Made by a program: the position numbers and the translations under genes
Notes under the pieces: model-generated
Seen by the model: the letters and a program-made list of their open reading frames with translations, nothing else
Told to the model about the DNA's origin: nothing
The model's database searches: none
Shown here: piece after piece, positions 24,160 through 36,171 of the stretch
How the letters are laid out: each line of letters opens with the position of its first letter
Numbering within the stretch: the first letter of the stretch is position 1
NCBI GenBank assembly: GCA_009733575.1
Contig: ML769387.1
Span: 310,001-374,000, forward strand
DNA length: 64,000 nt
Direction: 5' to 3'
Source: Gymnopus androsaceus JB14
Taxonomy: Eukaryota > Basidiomycota > Agaricomycetes > Agaricales > Omphalotaceae

Positions 24160-25083
24160 ATGCAAACAGCGTCTAACAATCTCGCTAATGGCGGAGGGTC
24201 TTTGATGGTCGCCTGGCAGCTCAAGGATAAAAAAGTTTTGCTCGTTGGCGGCGGAGAAGTCGCCTATGGACGCGTCGAATCACTTCTCGGAACAGATGCT
24301 CATATCACCATCCTTTGCCCAGAAAAAGGCCTCCATCCTACTACCAAGCAGTACATCGAAAACTATCCAGAGCGCATCGCTTACTTTGACCGTCGCTTCA
24401 CTGGTCCCGCAGAACTGCATAAGATGGATCTCGTTTTGACTGCTATAGACAATCCCAGCAGCAGTAAAGATATCGTCGAACACTGTCGCAAAGCCAAAAT
24501 CCCAGTAAACGCTGCCGATATCCCAGAACTCTGCGACTTTTACTTTGGTGCTCAGATTCGTGATGGGCCTCTGCAGATCATGATCTCTTCCAATGGAAAT
24601 GGCCCTCGCGTCTCCAGCTTGATGAAGCAGAAAATACTAGCTAGTCTCGAGGGCTACGAAGGTCTCGCCATGTCGAAAATTGGTCTACTTCGTGTGCGGT
24701 TGAAGGAGCGTGTGCCCGGAGTTGGAGGTTCTGTTGGCAGGAAACGGATGAAATGGATGACTCGCATGTGTAACCAATGGTCGCTGAAGGAATTTACGCT
24801 CCTCGACGACGCCATGATTCAAAAGTTGCTCGATGAAGGCTGGGAGAGGGATCGTGTTCCGACTTTTGAAGAGGTCAGCGGCAGGCCTTCCACGTCGGTC
24901 GAGACCGTCCACTCTGAGTCGACGTTGAAATCGTCCCTCTCTGGATCCAACCTTTTCGTTCCTATCGCAAACTTTGTCGCTGGTGCGGTATTCATGGCAG
25001 CAGTGTTTCTAGTTCGTCGAAGATGGTACGTCGCTTTCAAAGGTTCAGCCGTCAATTCTGTCGCTCAACATTCCCTTGGATAG
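24160..25083 (+). CDS. met8: Siroheme synthase Met8-like (precorrin-2 dehydrogenase/ferrochelatase)
   Basis: Single-exon gene, 307 aa. Met8 converts precorrin-2 to sirohydrochlorin (NAD-dependent) and inserts iron to form siroheme, the cofactor of sulfite and nitrite reductase. It has the Rossmann motif VLLVGGGEVAYGR, LTAIDNPSSS, and the AADIPELCDFYFGA block that contains the catalytic Asp of yeast Met8. The ISSNGNGPRVSSLMKQKI segment is also conserved. The C-terminus has a hydrophobic helix (FVAGAVFMAAVFLV) followed by basic residues, suggesting a membrane tail. In-frame methionines at residues 1 and 16 are both possible starts; the first is used. Confidence 0.9.
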   Translation: MQTASNNLANGGGSLMVAWQLKDKKVLLVGGGEVAYGRVESLLGTDAHITILCPEKGLHPTTKQYIENYPERIAYFDRRFTGPAELHKMDLVLTAIDNPSSSKDIVEHCRKAKIPVNAADIPELCDFYFGAQIRDGPLQIMISSNGNGPRVSSLMKQKILASLEGYEGLAMSKIGLLRVRLKERVPGVGGSVGRKRMKWMTRMCNQWSLKEFTLLDDAMIQKLLDEGWERDRVPTFEEVSGRPSTSVETVHSESTLKSSLSGSNLFVPIANFVAGAVFMAAVFLVRRRWYVAFKGSAVNSVAQHSLG

Positions 25084-25174
25084 AAGATTATTACAGAATT
25101 ATAGTTGTACACTTATTACATGAAGGGAATCGTTACTGTACCGTACTGTACTTTTGGAGCATATGTACCATCAA

Positions 25175-26644
25175 TCAAGCAAGGTTTCTATTCGCATTAA
25201 CATGTCCAGTGCCATAGCAAGAATATAGAAGCTCTGTAGATTCAGAGTTGCCGGGTTCCGCAGAGACAATCTTGAACGACGTGCCAAAGAAATCGCGAAC
25301 ATCTCTTAGAAATTGGATCCTAAAGGAGAACATAAGCGCAAAGAAAAAAACGAATAGAAGAACACTGACGTTCGAGGAGTCGGTTCCGCCATTCGACAAC
25401 GCCCGACATCTTCACTACCCAGTACCATGAACAGGAGCACTAGTGATTGGTGCTTCTGGTCAACACAGCCGCCCTTGCTTATTTCAGACAGCAAGGAGCG
25501 GGTCGCTTGAAGAGCAATGTCCTCCGGCGCAACACCAGGTTGAGATATTGCCTCGGAGCAGAACAAGGCGGAAGTAGTCGATTCGGCTAAAAGACTGAGA
25601 GCATATCCTGGAGACCTTGAATACAACAGATGAGATTCAGTTCGAAGGTTGCAGACTTGTAGGCTTACTTTCCGCTTTCGTCTCCCTTATAGACATCCGA
25701 GTATAGATATATATCCGGAATATATCGATTTAATATTGACCTTGCAGCCTCAATCATACGATTCGAAAACTGAGGGCTGACACGGACGGCATGGCTAGAG
25801 ATATGGAGCTGTTAGATGAACACAAAGACGAACGACAAACAGACTCACGAAATCCCTCGTATTCGTTTGATCTTCCCCGGTTCCACAAAGTTCAAGGTTT
25901 TGACTTGCTTCACAATAGGACAAAGGAATTGAACTTCACCTCCACCTGCAGGAGGCGCTCCTCGTTTCTTAATCTATCACTTCATAAGTACCTCTGAACG
26001 CAAGAAATTGTAAATACCAAACGCACTTGAAGCTCTAAACCATCAGAAATACCGAAAAGCTGCAAGTGAGGCAGCGTTACCGTCCTTATCAGGTCTGCCT
26101 ATCGCATAAGCGTCAAATAGCTGCTACACAAGCAGTCGGTTTACATACCGAAAGGTCATTGTCGTCGGTAGTTACTCCACGCAGTGTAAGCTGCAAAGGC
26201 CGTTTTGCAAACGGCGCTAGCATGATGATAGGCTCCAGGAAGTATCCGATTGATCTTGACAGAGGACAATCATGGACCAAAGGTCCACCTGCAATAATTC
26301 CGGGTTTAACCAAGATCGCAGTACCTGCCTTCGTTTATGAATATCCCAGAGTCTTTGAAAAAAAATCCAATGAATACGCGCACCTGTTACTGATATCTCA
26401 ATAACCGTTCCATTAGTGACTTTTTCCAACAGTCTTAGCAAGCTAATTTCGAAATCTAGGGACGAAGATTCTCAGTTAAAACCGAGTTGGATTGCAAAGA
26501 AAAAGTGCTGGGACCTCGAAGACCAGGATTTTTGTCCTCGGAACGAATTTTGTCGATTTTGAGAGTCTTTCCGCTAAGAATAGAGAGAGCTAGACGATGT
26601 CTGAAGTATTGGTGGCCACTGTATTGGATGGCAGAGCCAACCAT
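25175..26644 (-). CDS. rcl1: RNA 3'-terminal phosphate cyclase-like protein Rcl1
   Basis: Eight exons: 26644-26515, 26455-26384, 26324-26149, 26098-26027, 25973-25849, 25794-25669, 25615-25370 and 25319-25175, 363 aa, all in phase. Conserved Rcl1 blocks include HDCPLSRSIGYFLEP, LRGVTTDDNDLS, RGAPPGGGGEVQF-like KKRGAPPAGGGEVQF, SPGYALSLLAESTT and GGCVDQKHQSLVLLFM. Rcl1 acts with Bms1 in the small-subunit processome at the early pre-18S cleavages and is not an active cyclase. It converges on met8, with 91 bp between the stop codons. Confidence 0.95.
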
Positions 26645-27735
26645 GGTGGATGGAAGAAGAAAATATTTTGAGCGCTTATATTTCGACGCTCCTTGATCTT
26701 CTTCGAAGTATTATTAAAATAATAAAATATTTCATACTTCGTGGCTTCGACGACCCAAGACCTCCGACCCCCAGTGCATCCCTGGGTTTGCTCTACTGAT
26801 AGGTAAACACCTCAAAAGAGACACTAGCTTCTCTACTTCCCTCTTTTCTCACCAACGGTCAGTGTACGCTCAGCGCGCCTCAGACTCCGGTCTCCTTTCC
26901 GTTGGTGAAGCCCTAGCCAGTCAGGTACGCTCCGCGCGCTTGCAGGTCGCCTGCCCTTTTCTGACTCAGGTGCTCGGCTCTGCAGCCAATCATATTTTTG
27001 TCTCACTTTCTCTTGTTTCTCTTAGAGTACTTATTGTGTAGAGAGTTCGGGAGTCATCACCCTTTCTGACTCGTCGAACTCTCAGGTGTGTGTGCAGTAC
27101 TTACAGTTCACTTATATTTCTGACTCGTCGAACTCTCAGTGTCGTTTTCGTATCTCGCGTGTACCCGCCCTCCCGTTCCCTCTCTGTCATGTCGTTGATT
27201 TACTCGTACTTTACGCGTCATGTACCCATTCCGTCGCTCGCAATCTAGTCTTCTTGCAGGGTGTAGCCGCTGTTTCAGGGCTGCACCCGTGTCCTCCTAC
27301 ATCTTCGCGTGAATCTCTCAAGACCAGCGACGAAAACGACGCCTTCGTTGATTAGTCAGTCCTTACAAGGCAATTTTCCATTGATTTTCCAAGGTATCGA
27401 AGGATATCGGTTTCTCAAAATCGTGTCCATCTAGATCTTTGATCTTGCGGAAAATTCTACGAGTTCTTCTGTAGATCACACCCATGGCTAGTACAGTACA
27501 GCCCATACTCTGAAAGAGAATATGCATCCGAGTTCCCGAAGTTTTGATGTGCAGATTAGCGCTCAGCAACATATACATAAAACAGCTTTTCATACACGAT
27601 CTCCCTTGCTTTTCTCTCTAATCCCTCCTTGTTGTTATCTCCTACATATTAGTACTAGCACCAGCAGCACCTCACTTCATATTGCCAGTGGAAGTCCTAG
27701 ACTAAGAGAGAGCACTGCTCTCATTGCCAAGCGTG
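26645..27735. other. Intergenic region with a short direct repeat
   Basis: C/T-rich, non-coding sequence. The 22-bp block TTTCTGACTCGTCGAACTCT(CAG) occurs twice, at about 27063 and 27118. Minus-strand ORF 27593-27363 (76 codons) has no recognisable features, so no gene is called. Confidence 0.45.
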
Positions 27736-28486
27736 ATGAATGTGCATGCGCTTGGTGGTGACGAGGAGGACGACCACTCAGACCCAGACACTCAATCTAG
27801 TTGTCGGCGTATGTATCCAAACGGATCGACGAGTTTAGATCTCGAAGGACATTCGTCGGAGGCTGAAGTGAGTTCACGGATGCTACCATTGTTTCCTTTC
27901 CTTCCTTATATCGACTGGCTATGTACTATAGGTGGAATATTTATTATCTCCTTCTTCATGGCTTCATCGTGGAGAGTATCAAGAGCAGAGCCATCGACGT
28001 AGACATAGTCGCTCGGGGCATCGACGTTCCCGACGCTTCGTACATCCCGAGGGATCAAGCGATTCCGAGACCAATTCAGAGGTAAGTTTAACTTCGTTCA
28101 ATGGATTCAACCGTTATCTGATATGTGTATGCTTAGTTTGACGACTGTCCTCCTTTATCGACTTCCCGGCCTAACCGAAGGCGCAACGTAATGTTTTCCT
28201 TGTCTCAAAGCAGAGCAGGGGATTCGGGCAGCTCTCCGGGCCACACCATCTCTGGTGGAACACTGAGCAGCGTTGGCGGGTCTCAGAAAATCATTAGAGA
28301 TCATAGCAATAGTAATCACACTGCTGTGGCCAACTATGGTTTCATCAACATTACACTTCACATCCATGGCGTTGGAGACTCCAATTCCAAGACTTTTTTT
28401 TGTTCCGTGTATGTACTTTCATTTCATCGTCGACACTACCTTCTCCTTACATGTACCTTATCCAGCGGTTTATTTGGGCGCGGTGA
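27736..28486 (+). CDS. Hypothetical protein, Ser/Arg/His-rich
   Basis: Not recognised. Four exons join in phase with good GT-AG sites: 27736-27867, 27932-28081, 28137-28406 and 28466-28486, about 190 aa. The N-terminus is acidic (GGDEEDDHSDPDTQSS), the middle is Arg/Ser/His-rich (SHRRRHSRSGHRRSRRF), and the C-terminal half is Ser/Gly-rich, ending near GFINITLHIHGVG. No membrane segment or known domain is seen. The acidic/SR-like composition suggests a nuclear protein, but this is only compositional. A longer final exon to 28511 is possible without the last intron. Confidence 0.5.
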
Positions 28487-29734
28487 TTCCATGACTATGA
28501 GATGTACCTGATACATACTCGGGCTCTCGACGGCGCATGGCCTTGGCTCTCACCGCGAAACCTTTCAATTTTCTCGCTATCGAAATATATGTGTTTCCAC
28601 GAATGTATATGTTAGTTTTCTAAGACAAATAGCAGACGCGTCTCTGCATTGTCGTTTTAATGCTGCCTAGGCGTATTGTCTCTCGACTTGAAGTAAGAGT
28701 ACGAGTGTAACATATTTATATAATAAATATACGAGTTTTGACTGTGCTCCCATTACTTTTCCTTCCAGCTCACCCAGCTTGACACGAAGCACGCGTCTCA
28801 CTTTGCTCACAAAAATAACGTCAATTCTGGCTTCCTTCTATTATTTCCATCTCGACCCTCCCAGCATGGAATCAGGATTTTCGACAACTGGTCTACTTCG
28901 TTGCGCTGTTTTATCATTTATGTTCGAATGCGAGGGCATCCTGAGAGGGCTCGCTCGAAGAAAGACTGCATACGACCTGGAGATTCTCGCCTTTGTCCTA
29001 TTCCTATACCCTTTACCTGGATCAAATATCCCAGTACCTTGCCCTCGAACTGAACCTTAATTTTCTTTTCTTTTCTTTCAATTTCCATCTCCTTGTATTT
29101 CGCGAATTATGGATGAGTCCGCGTCTCAATTTGCTCGCAAAAACAACGTCAATTCTGGCTTCCTTTCAAAAACAGCAACTATTATCTCTGCATAGTGCCT
29201 GGCGATTCTCACCATTCCTCTTGTGCCATTCCGATATCCTTTGCCTGAATCTCAATACCAACAACTTTGACGAAACTCGGCTGTGAATGCCAGGGGACTA
29301 GTTTAGTTTGGAGACATAGGAGCTGATCAGTCGAAGCGTCCAAATAGGAATCAGCAGGGTGAAGATGTAAGTATTATGGACATCATTCCTAGAATTATCG
29401 CGGTCGCTTCTTCAGAAGCAAAACGAGATAGGGTGCGTGTTAGATCGCGAAATTCAGATTTTACATGAGTGCAGTTCTGCCTCTCAAGCCTCATGGCCTA
29501 GCAAAAATTACCAGCTGAGGTGCAAAAGAAAAGAAAGGAGCTGATCTGGTCAACGGAAGAGGAATATAGGGTTTCCACAATTCTAGTTCTATTGTGTTGG
29601 TTTCAATTTCTGCTATTAGGGTGACCGTTTGGATGTTGTAGCCTAAAGTCAGCGGTATACAGGCGGATTTCTCCCCCAATCCCAAGCAAATCGATTCATA
29701 CAGATCGATTCATACAGTAGAGGGAAGATTTTGA
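28487..29734. other. Intergenic region with UBA3-like 5' fragments
   Basis: No complete gene. The stretch at 29085-29114 is identical over about 30 bp to the sequence spanning the UBA3 start codon (36145-36174). Two further copies, at about 28787-28835 and 29115-29163, resemble each other and the UBA3 intron 1 (AACGTCAATTCTGGCTTCC against AACGCTAATTCTTCGCATCC). These look like old duplicated UBA3 5'-end scraps. Confidence 0.5.
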
Positions 29735-31706
29735 TTATAGTTGTATGATTACCTCCACGTCCATTCCATCGTTCTTAAACGGCTCCAAACTTCTCTGTAG
29801 TGTTTCAAAGACATCTCTGATTGCATATATGCGTAGCTTTTGCAAAGAAACGCAGACTTCGGCGCTGGAATGCCTGGAGTTATGATCAGTCTGCCTCCAT
29901 CTCGAACGAACGAGCTTGAGCAGCAATTCCAAATAGTGGTACGATTGAATCCCTATGGTGAGATCCTTCAGTTGGGGGAGCAAACATTGCCCTTCGGGAA
30001 CTATAATGTCATCCGAGTCATCCGATACAGAATCTTCACCATTTGAATCTTCATCCGTTGAGCCTGCCCCGTCACTGTTATCCTCTCCAGATGAGAAATT
30101 CGAGGCAGAATCTTCACCATCTGAATCTTGTTCCGTTAAGCTACTTCCATCACTGTTATGTTCGTCTCTACTCTCGTCTCTGTCCTCATCCTCATCCGCA
30201 TCACTATCCGTCCGTTGGTTAGGGGCTAACCAAGGACTTTAAAACCAGATAGAGTTGACGTGAAGATGACTCCTTTACTTCCAGAGTTGTGACGGAGGGC
30301 ATACAGAGGAGAATAGCGAAGCAGTTCAGCGGAAATGAATGGAACGGAGTGTATAGTAAGATGGGTCGACTGGCTTTGGCTGCGCTCGAGCATAGAGCAC
30401 AACGATTCAACAAGAAAGGTTCGGGGCTCAATGACCGGCCACTTTGGTCCCAATAATTCAAGGCGAGTAAGTTCTGGAAAGGTCAGACTGTCGAAGATGG
30501 GTAGAAAATCGCTGTAAGAATTTCCAAATGCCATAATGAACTTTGCTGTATTGCAGCTAATGTTTGTTGGTGCCGTTACTACTCCTTCTTTCTCTTCCAC
30601 AGGTCGCCGCACCACGAGCGCCTGAATGTTTGGACAGCAACGAATAAGCCGGAAGGTCTCTTCGGGAGACAGGTCCATCAAGTCGAGAGATGTGACCGTC
30701 AATCGAGGATACTCCAGATCTAGTGCTACACCATGCAATGTTAGAGATCGAAGATTTGGGCAATCCACAGGAAATGATAATATGGTGTAGGCTTCAAGCT
30801 TGAAAGACACTAATCCAGGGAGGCTCCGTCTGCTATCAATTAATGGCTGCAAAATCCTCTTGACTACCGACTTGTCGACAGACATAGCGACATGGCGCCA
30901 ACGATTGGCATTTTCGACGGCAGTCAAAGAGGCAACAAGGGGAGGGGGTATTACAGAGGAATAGTAACCATCGAATTTGAAGTCAATGGGATGCGAACGG
31001 GAGCGCGCGAGAAAAATGTTGAAGAGAGAGGAAGCGGAGGGACTGTTCAATGACTCAATTTCAAAAGAGGACCACAACGCGGGCGTTGCAGCGACCAGCC
31101 TGTACCATCTGATGCAGACGCGACTAAGGGTGAAAGTCGGTAGTTGGTCATTCCTGTTGTAACATATACGGTTGGCGTCTATATCACCACAACAGAGGTA
31201 CTGGAAGATTTCACCAAGCATTTCCTGAGGAAGCTTGTAGATAGGAGACATTATACAGCGGATGCCTGCCATATACGCCTCAAGAAGTTGCTTTTGGGCC
31301 TCCATTTCTCTGGACATATCCTGTAATCGACGAAGCTCCGTCTGACAGCGATCCAGGTCTGTCTGCGCATCATCCAATAGTTTGGAGTAGACCGCACGTT
31401 CCAACCCATCAGGAGAGTATCCGGAGCGCACATGACGTATCGTTTCGTCGTACTTGAGCTGATGCAAGTCCAGTTGGAAAGAATCGCCACACTTTGCGCA
31501 CAAACGTGTCGAGGCGCGTTCTTTAGGCCAATCATGCTGAGCAATAGATCATGGATGAATAAATTTTATACGCAGTCAGTATGAATAAATGGAATGTTTA
31601 GATGGCGTTGTACTTGCCATTGAAGTGAGCCATAACTGTTGCGAGATCAGAGTCAAGAGTAGCTTTCCGGCGCTTACCAAATAGCTGCGCTCATCATCAT
31701 GATCAT
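29735..31706 (-). CDS. F-box protein with C-terminal leucine-rich region
   Basis: Four exons: 31706-31678, 31635-31614, 31536-30279 and 30225-29735, about 599 aa, in phase. The N-terminus has a CAKCGDSF pair and a coiled coil (QTDLDRCQTELRRLQDMSRE). Next is a typical agaricomycete F-box, SPIYKLPQEMLGEIFQYL, with the following FTLSRVCIRWYRLVAATPAL. LRR-like beta/alpha segments follow (NLRSLTLHG, TSLDLMDLS, ELTRLELLG, LKDLTIGI). An unusual acidic insert (DADEDEDRDESRDEH ... SDDSDD) lies just after the last intron. It is presumably the substrate-receptor subunit of an SCF ligase; the target is unknown. The first two tiny exons are the least certain. Confidence 0.78.
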
Positions 31707-31876
31707 CTGAGAGTAAGACTTAGTCCGATTCATTCTTCTTTCATAGCACCGATAACTATCGGACAGCAAGTCGAAATATCATTGCGCCCGGATTGATGTT
31801 CTCTGAGTTCCGAAAAGCGACTGGGTTGGTCAATGTCAAGCACAAGATCGCGCACAACTTTTTTTTATGATGTGAC

Positions 31877-33431
31877 TATGACGTTAATTTTCACGGAAAA
31901 TTCTATTCCTACTCAATTTCCTACTCTCCCGGCTTATTCTTACATCAAAACGTACTCCGTCGATGTGAACCTACTCAGTTTTTGTGAAAGTACTCTAAAA
32001 TTTGTATTTCCACTGCAATATACCAATTTACTGAGTCTTCTATGTAATTAGGCTTGCAACCTATCTGCCGCTGTTATTGTCGCGACTCGCGACACTGAGG
32101 CTAGGATTTTCGGCATCGGCCGGGACTCGGTGTGGCGGAAATGGAGTGCCCATGGGCGCTTTTCGCGTGACTCTCCTTGCTACGAATCATATATTATACC
32201 TACAGCAATAATAATATTTACCATTACCGACACTCTCTTGTGGGACTCTCAAAACATGTATTCAGTGACTTGAAATAATGGGGCGGATTTCTTTGAAAAA
32301 AATTTGAATAATTGAATGATTTCCTCTTCCCCTGAGTCAGTGTGCCAGTGACTCGCGAGCTATAAAAGAGTTTAAAGAATTATTCAATGGACACACCTTC
32401 AGGAAATGCGCTCACATTGGGCTGGCACTCACTGGAACAATATCAGTTAGGGGTTGGTATGTATGGCGTGATGCGCGACGCGCCGACGCGCATTGTCACG
32501 GTCATATATGTCACCAGTGCTCATAATATCTTGGGGCGGGAGTGATCATTCCGGAGATTTCCTCCGAAAAAGGACTTCTAGCTGACTTTTAGAGTAGGAA
32601 TGTATGGTAGAAATGTCTCCGGAGAGTAGGTAGACAGAGTAGGATGTATAGTAAATGGAGTACGCTCCATCAAAGTAACGGGCAGAATATTCCGTGAAAT
32701 CTACCGTCATATGTGACTTTTCACGGAGAATTATATTCCTACTCAATTTCCTACTTCCCAGACTTACTCTCGCATCAAAACGTACTCCATACGCTGTGAA
32801 CCTACTCAAATTTTGGGAACTTACTCTAAAACTTATATTTCTACTGGATACGTACACTAATTTGTTTAGTTTATAATCAATTTCCGCAAACTATCTTCCC
32901 AATATCTTCCACTAATATGAGGTTAGTATTTTCGGCATCAGCCAGCGGAAATGGAGCGCCCATGAGCGCTCCTGGATGGCTTTGCGTCTTCCAATCTTGC
33001 TTCCAATAAGATGACCTTGGACTCAATATCGATCAGGATCATAGTATTGTTTCGGGCTTCCTGCGCGACTCTAAGCGGCGACTCATGAACTAGAAAAGGG
33101 CTCGAAAGACTACTTATAATGGCCCATCTTCAGGAAATGCACTTGACAATCAATTGGCGATCATAATATTCACTGCAATATCAACCGGTAGGGGCAATCC
33201 GCGACGCGCCGACACACGCGCAGTGTTTAATACTTATTTTGGTGCCGGGAGTGACCGGATACCCCTCATTCCAGAGATTTCCTCCAACAAAGGCCATTTA
33301 GCTGACATTTAGAGTAGGAATATATTATAGAAATGTCTGCAGAGAGTAGGCAGACAGAGTAGGATGTACAGTAAATGGAGTACGCGCCATCAAAGTAACG
33401 GGCAGAATATTCCGTGAAATCTAACGTCATA
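31877..33431. repeat. Two head-to-tail copies of a non-coding TIR element
   Basis: Unit 1 runs about 31877-32710 and unit 2 about 32711-33431. Each begins like GACGTTAATTTTCACGGA and ends with its inverse (TTCCGTGAAATCTA.CGTCAT). Internal blocks recur with a period of about 720-820 bp: TTTTCGGCATC, GGAGATTTCCTCC, GCGACGCGCCGAC. GAGTAGG motifs are scattered in both orientations. No ORF of interest is present. Confidence 0.7.
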
Positions 33432-33833
33432 TTTTTCTCTGCGATTCATAAATGGTCTCCAACAGTGAGGAGCAAGCCTCTCCCTCTGGCACTGGCTCTT
33501 GCTCTGCATTCCCTAACCCATATCATGGATGACGAGCTAAACAATGCTCAGCGTGCAATGTCATACGTACTCAATGCATGTTGATTCCGTCTAATCCCTC
33601 TTCAATTCAAGTATAAGAAAACATTGAGCAAACTTACTTGTCTTACCATTCCAAAGGTCTCTAAAGGTTGTTCAACTTAATGACAAACAAAAGACAAGAA
33701 TTCGTGTTTCCATGCCTAAGCATCTGCATAGCGGCTGAAAATGTGGATTCTCGTATTGAACTGTGAGGTCAACACAAAACGAATATATTCAAGGTACTTA
33801 GAAAGCGGAATAAAGAAGCCAGTATACTCTTGA

Positions 33834-35400
33834 TTAGGATGCCAAGAAGTTGCCAGAATGCCTACTAGAGATACAGAACAAAGTTGAAAGAACTGATTTA
33901 CTTTCGACAACTCGAAATTGAACATGAACAGATTCAAAGGCTTTCCCTGCTACTTCCCTAATATCTGCAGCCTGTTCTTTGGAAAAACAGCCATGGACCA
34001 CAAATTCTCGCAGAATGGATACAGTTGGTGTAGCCTCCTTCATATTCATCTCCTTTTTCCTTTTAGCCAGATGAACGACTTTGTCCAACCAACCGCATTC
34101 GCGGAACGTTTCGATCGCCCTAAATGCAAGAGTTTTGATAGTCAAAGATTCAAGCTTCGGTGCGACCCGTATACTCCACTTGTGTTCGTTGTCAGTGAAG
34201 CAGTCTACAAGGTCGTCGAGGAGGGCGGTCCAAGGCGTGCTCTTTGTTGTGAAGGTCAAGTGTGTGATGGAAGGAATAGAAGCAATGAAGTTTAAGACAA
34301 TCGGTGCGACCACGTCCTTGCCTAGTGTGAGCTTTTGGAGAGTGCATCCAGATCGAAGAAGGAGGGCTAAAAGTTCCTGCATCCGAGGTTGTATAATTTT
34401 CTCCCATTTTTTAAGTTGTTCATGATGGAAGTCATAGAAGAGCCTTATTCTGAGTTCGAGGCAAGTCAAGTTCGGAATGTAAAGGCCTGTCCACATGAGG
34501 GGATTAATGCTATTATCCCCCAAAATAAGCGTTGAAAGAGATGTAGAAACATATTCAAAGTTTTTTCCGAGTGATAATATGTCCCGATCGCTCTCCTCGA
34601 AGTAATGCAAGGAAAACTCTTGGAGCACCGGCATTCGCGACAGATACGGTGCTATGGATCGTCCCAGAATATTTTCGACATGAATGCTCGTCAATTGTGA
34701 AAAGTTGTACTGGACGAAAGTTGCCCAACTGAACCTCGGCCATGTCAAGCTCCGGTTTGTGGAGGGAAGAAGAGTTCAGCGTCTTTTACGCTTTCATGAT
34801 CTTCCTCGACCAAACACGCTAGGTATCTGAGTTTGGGAAATGGATCTACAGTAGCGTAGTCAAAAAATCTCCTGTCAACATTGAGTCGCACATGCGCCCA
34901 TCTGGATGAATGATCAAGGATAAGGTCGAAGAACTTGGATTCGGCGGATATAAACTTATCAATCCCGAGATTGATTCTGAGAGACGCATTTTATTCTTTC
35001 TCGAAGGGGATCGATGAGAGCAAGGGCTCTTTCGCCTGGATCTTCCCAAGGGTGGTGTATGGAGATGCCTATCGAAGACCAGAACGTAGGTTGTTTGTGG
35101 ACCACAGCTCTCCATAGAGAGCAAACTCGCCCAAGTTTAAATGCAGATGACTGGATATCAGTGGGGCGATTTCCGCTGGACGTCATGGATACGCCGAAGT
35201 GGCACTGTGGCCATCCGGGACTTCGAAGATATAATGGTCAAAAATTTTGGACAAGATCTCGGGGGGAACGTTTCGAACAGGAGAAGAGATTGGCAGCTCG
35301 TATATTCCTGGATCTTTTCTTTCAGTGAAGGTATGTTTCACACTCGAATCGCTCGCATCCAATGCCGCCTCAGAGCTAGGCTGCTTCTGCTGTGAGCTAG
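33834..35400 (-). CDS. F-box/LRR protein, frame-broken
   Basis: An F-box VPPEILSKIFDHYIFE near 35230 is followed by LGRVCSLWRAVVHKQPTFWS (about 35125-35070). Further on come HSSRWAHVRLNVDRRFF and a C-terminal 300-residue ORF (34748-33834) with LRR-like strands (LSTLILGDN, LTCLELRIRL, LQKLTLGKD, LESLTIKTL). This is a second, unrelated-looking member of the fungal F-box expansion. Three single-base frame breaks (about 35186, 34990 and 34760) separate the conserved blocks. A further in-phase exon may replace the last residues after 33893. It is either decaying or affected by sequence errors. The true start lies upstream of 35400 and was not resolved. Confidence 0.65.
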
Positions 35401-36171
35401 TAAGATGATAGTGAGAATTTTGTCATGTGTAGGTCCACCATTCAAACCCACTTTGTATCCGCTGGAGATGTCGACATCGAAATTGATACGGAGGAAAGAA
35501 GAACTAACGAGTGACGTCACGCGTGCTAGTAGGCCAGAAATCAGCCATGGTCCAAAAAACGTCGATCTATAGTAAGTACCAGTAGATAATAATAATGTCG
35601 TAGATTCAGCGCTCTGGAGGCTGCGGCCTAAGGGATTGCTGACTATATGACTAGATACCTGATACCCCACCTCGTACATCGAGAAGAGATAGGACGACTC
35701 AATGTCACGTACAGTACTACTCTGGCCAGGAATTTTCGAGCTTGAGATGGAATTAGGGTCCTTGCCTTGGGACTGGTAGAGTTTCGAAACTGGCTGAGGA
35801 ATTTCCGTGAGGCACCAACGCTCCCTAACAATTCTACAACTCTGAGCATTATATCTTCTCAATCTGAATTACCCCATGCTCCTAACATCGATCCTGTCGC
35901 CGGCCCAATGTCCGTCTGTGGCTGACTCGGCGGTTTTAGACATATAAACAAAGGCCAGGAGATAAGCGAGAAGAGAACAGTAAGTACTTGGATGAGACCA
36001 TGCGAAGTACTTCATTTCGACTTTAAGCATTGGATCCATATAATGAATTTCGTGGATTTAACAGCATTTCCATTGAGTGCTAGACGATGGTAGACGATGA
36101 GAGGTGATTAAGCGCCCGCTTACTGTCCTTGTCTTCAGCTTGCACTTCCATCTCCTTGTATTTCGCGAATT
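35401..36171. other. Intergenic region
   Basis: A 175-codon minus-strand ORF (35862-35338) overlaps the 5' end of the F-box gene but shows no family-like sequence; it may contain an unrecognised upstream exon. Otherwise this is the promoter region of UBA3. Confidence 0.4.

Noticed and set aside
27363..27593. 76-codon minus-strand ORF
   Set aside because: Overlaps the 5' flank of the plus-strand hypothetical gene. The RRTRRIFRKIKDL segment is basic but unmatched.
35338..35862. 175-codon minus-strand ORF upstream of the frame-broken F-box gene
   Set aside because: Low-complexity, Ser-rich translation with no family resemblance. The F-box frame runs through part of it in another frame.
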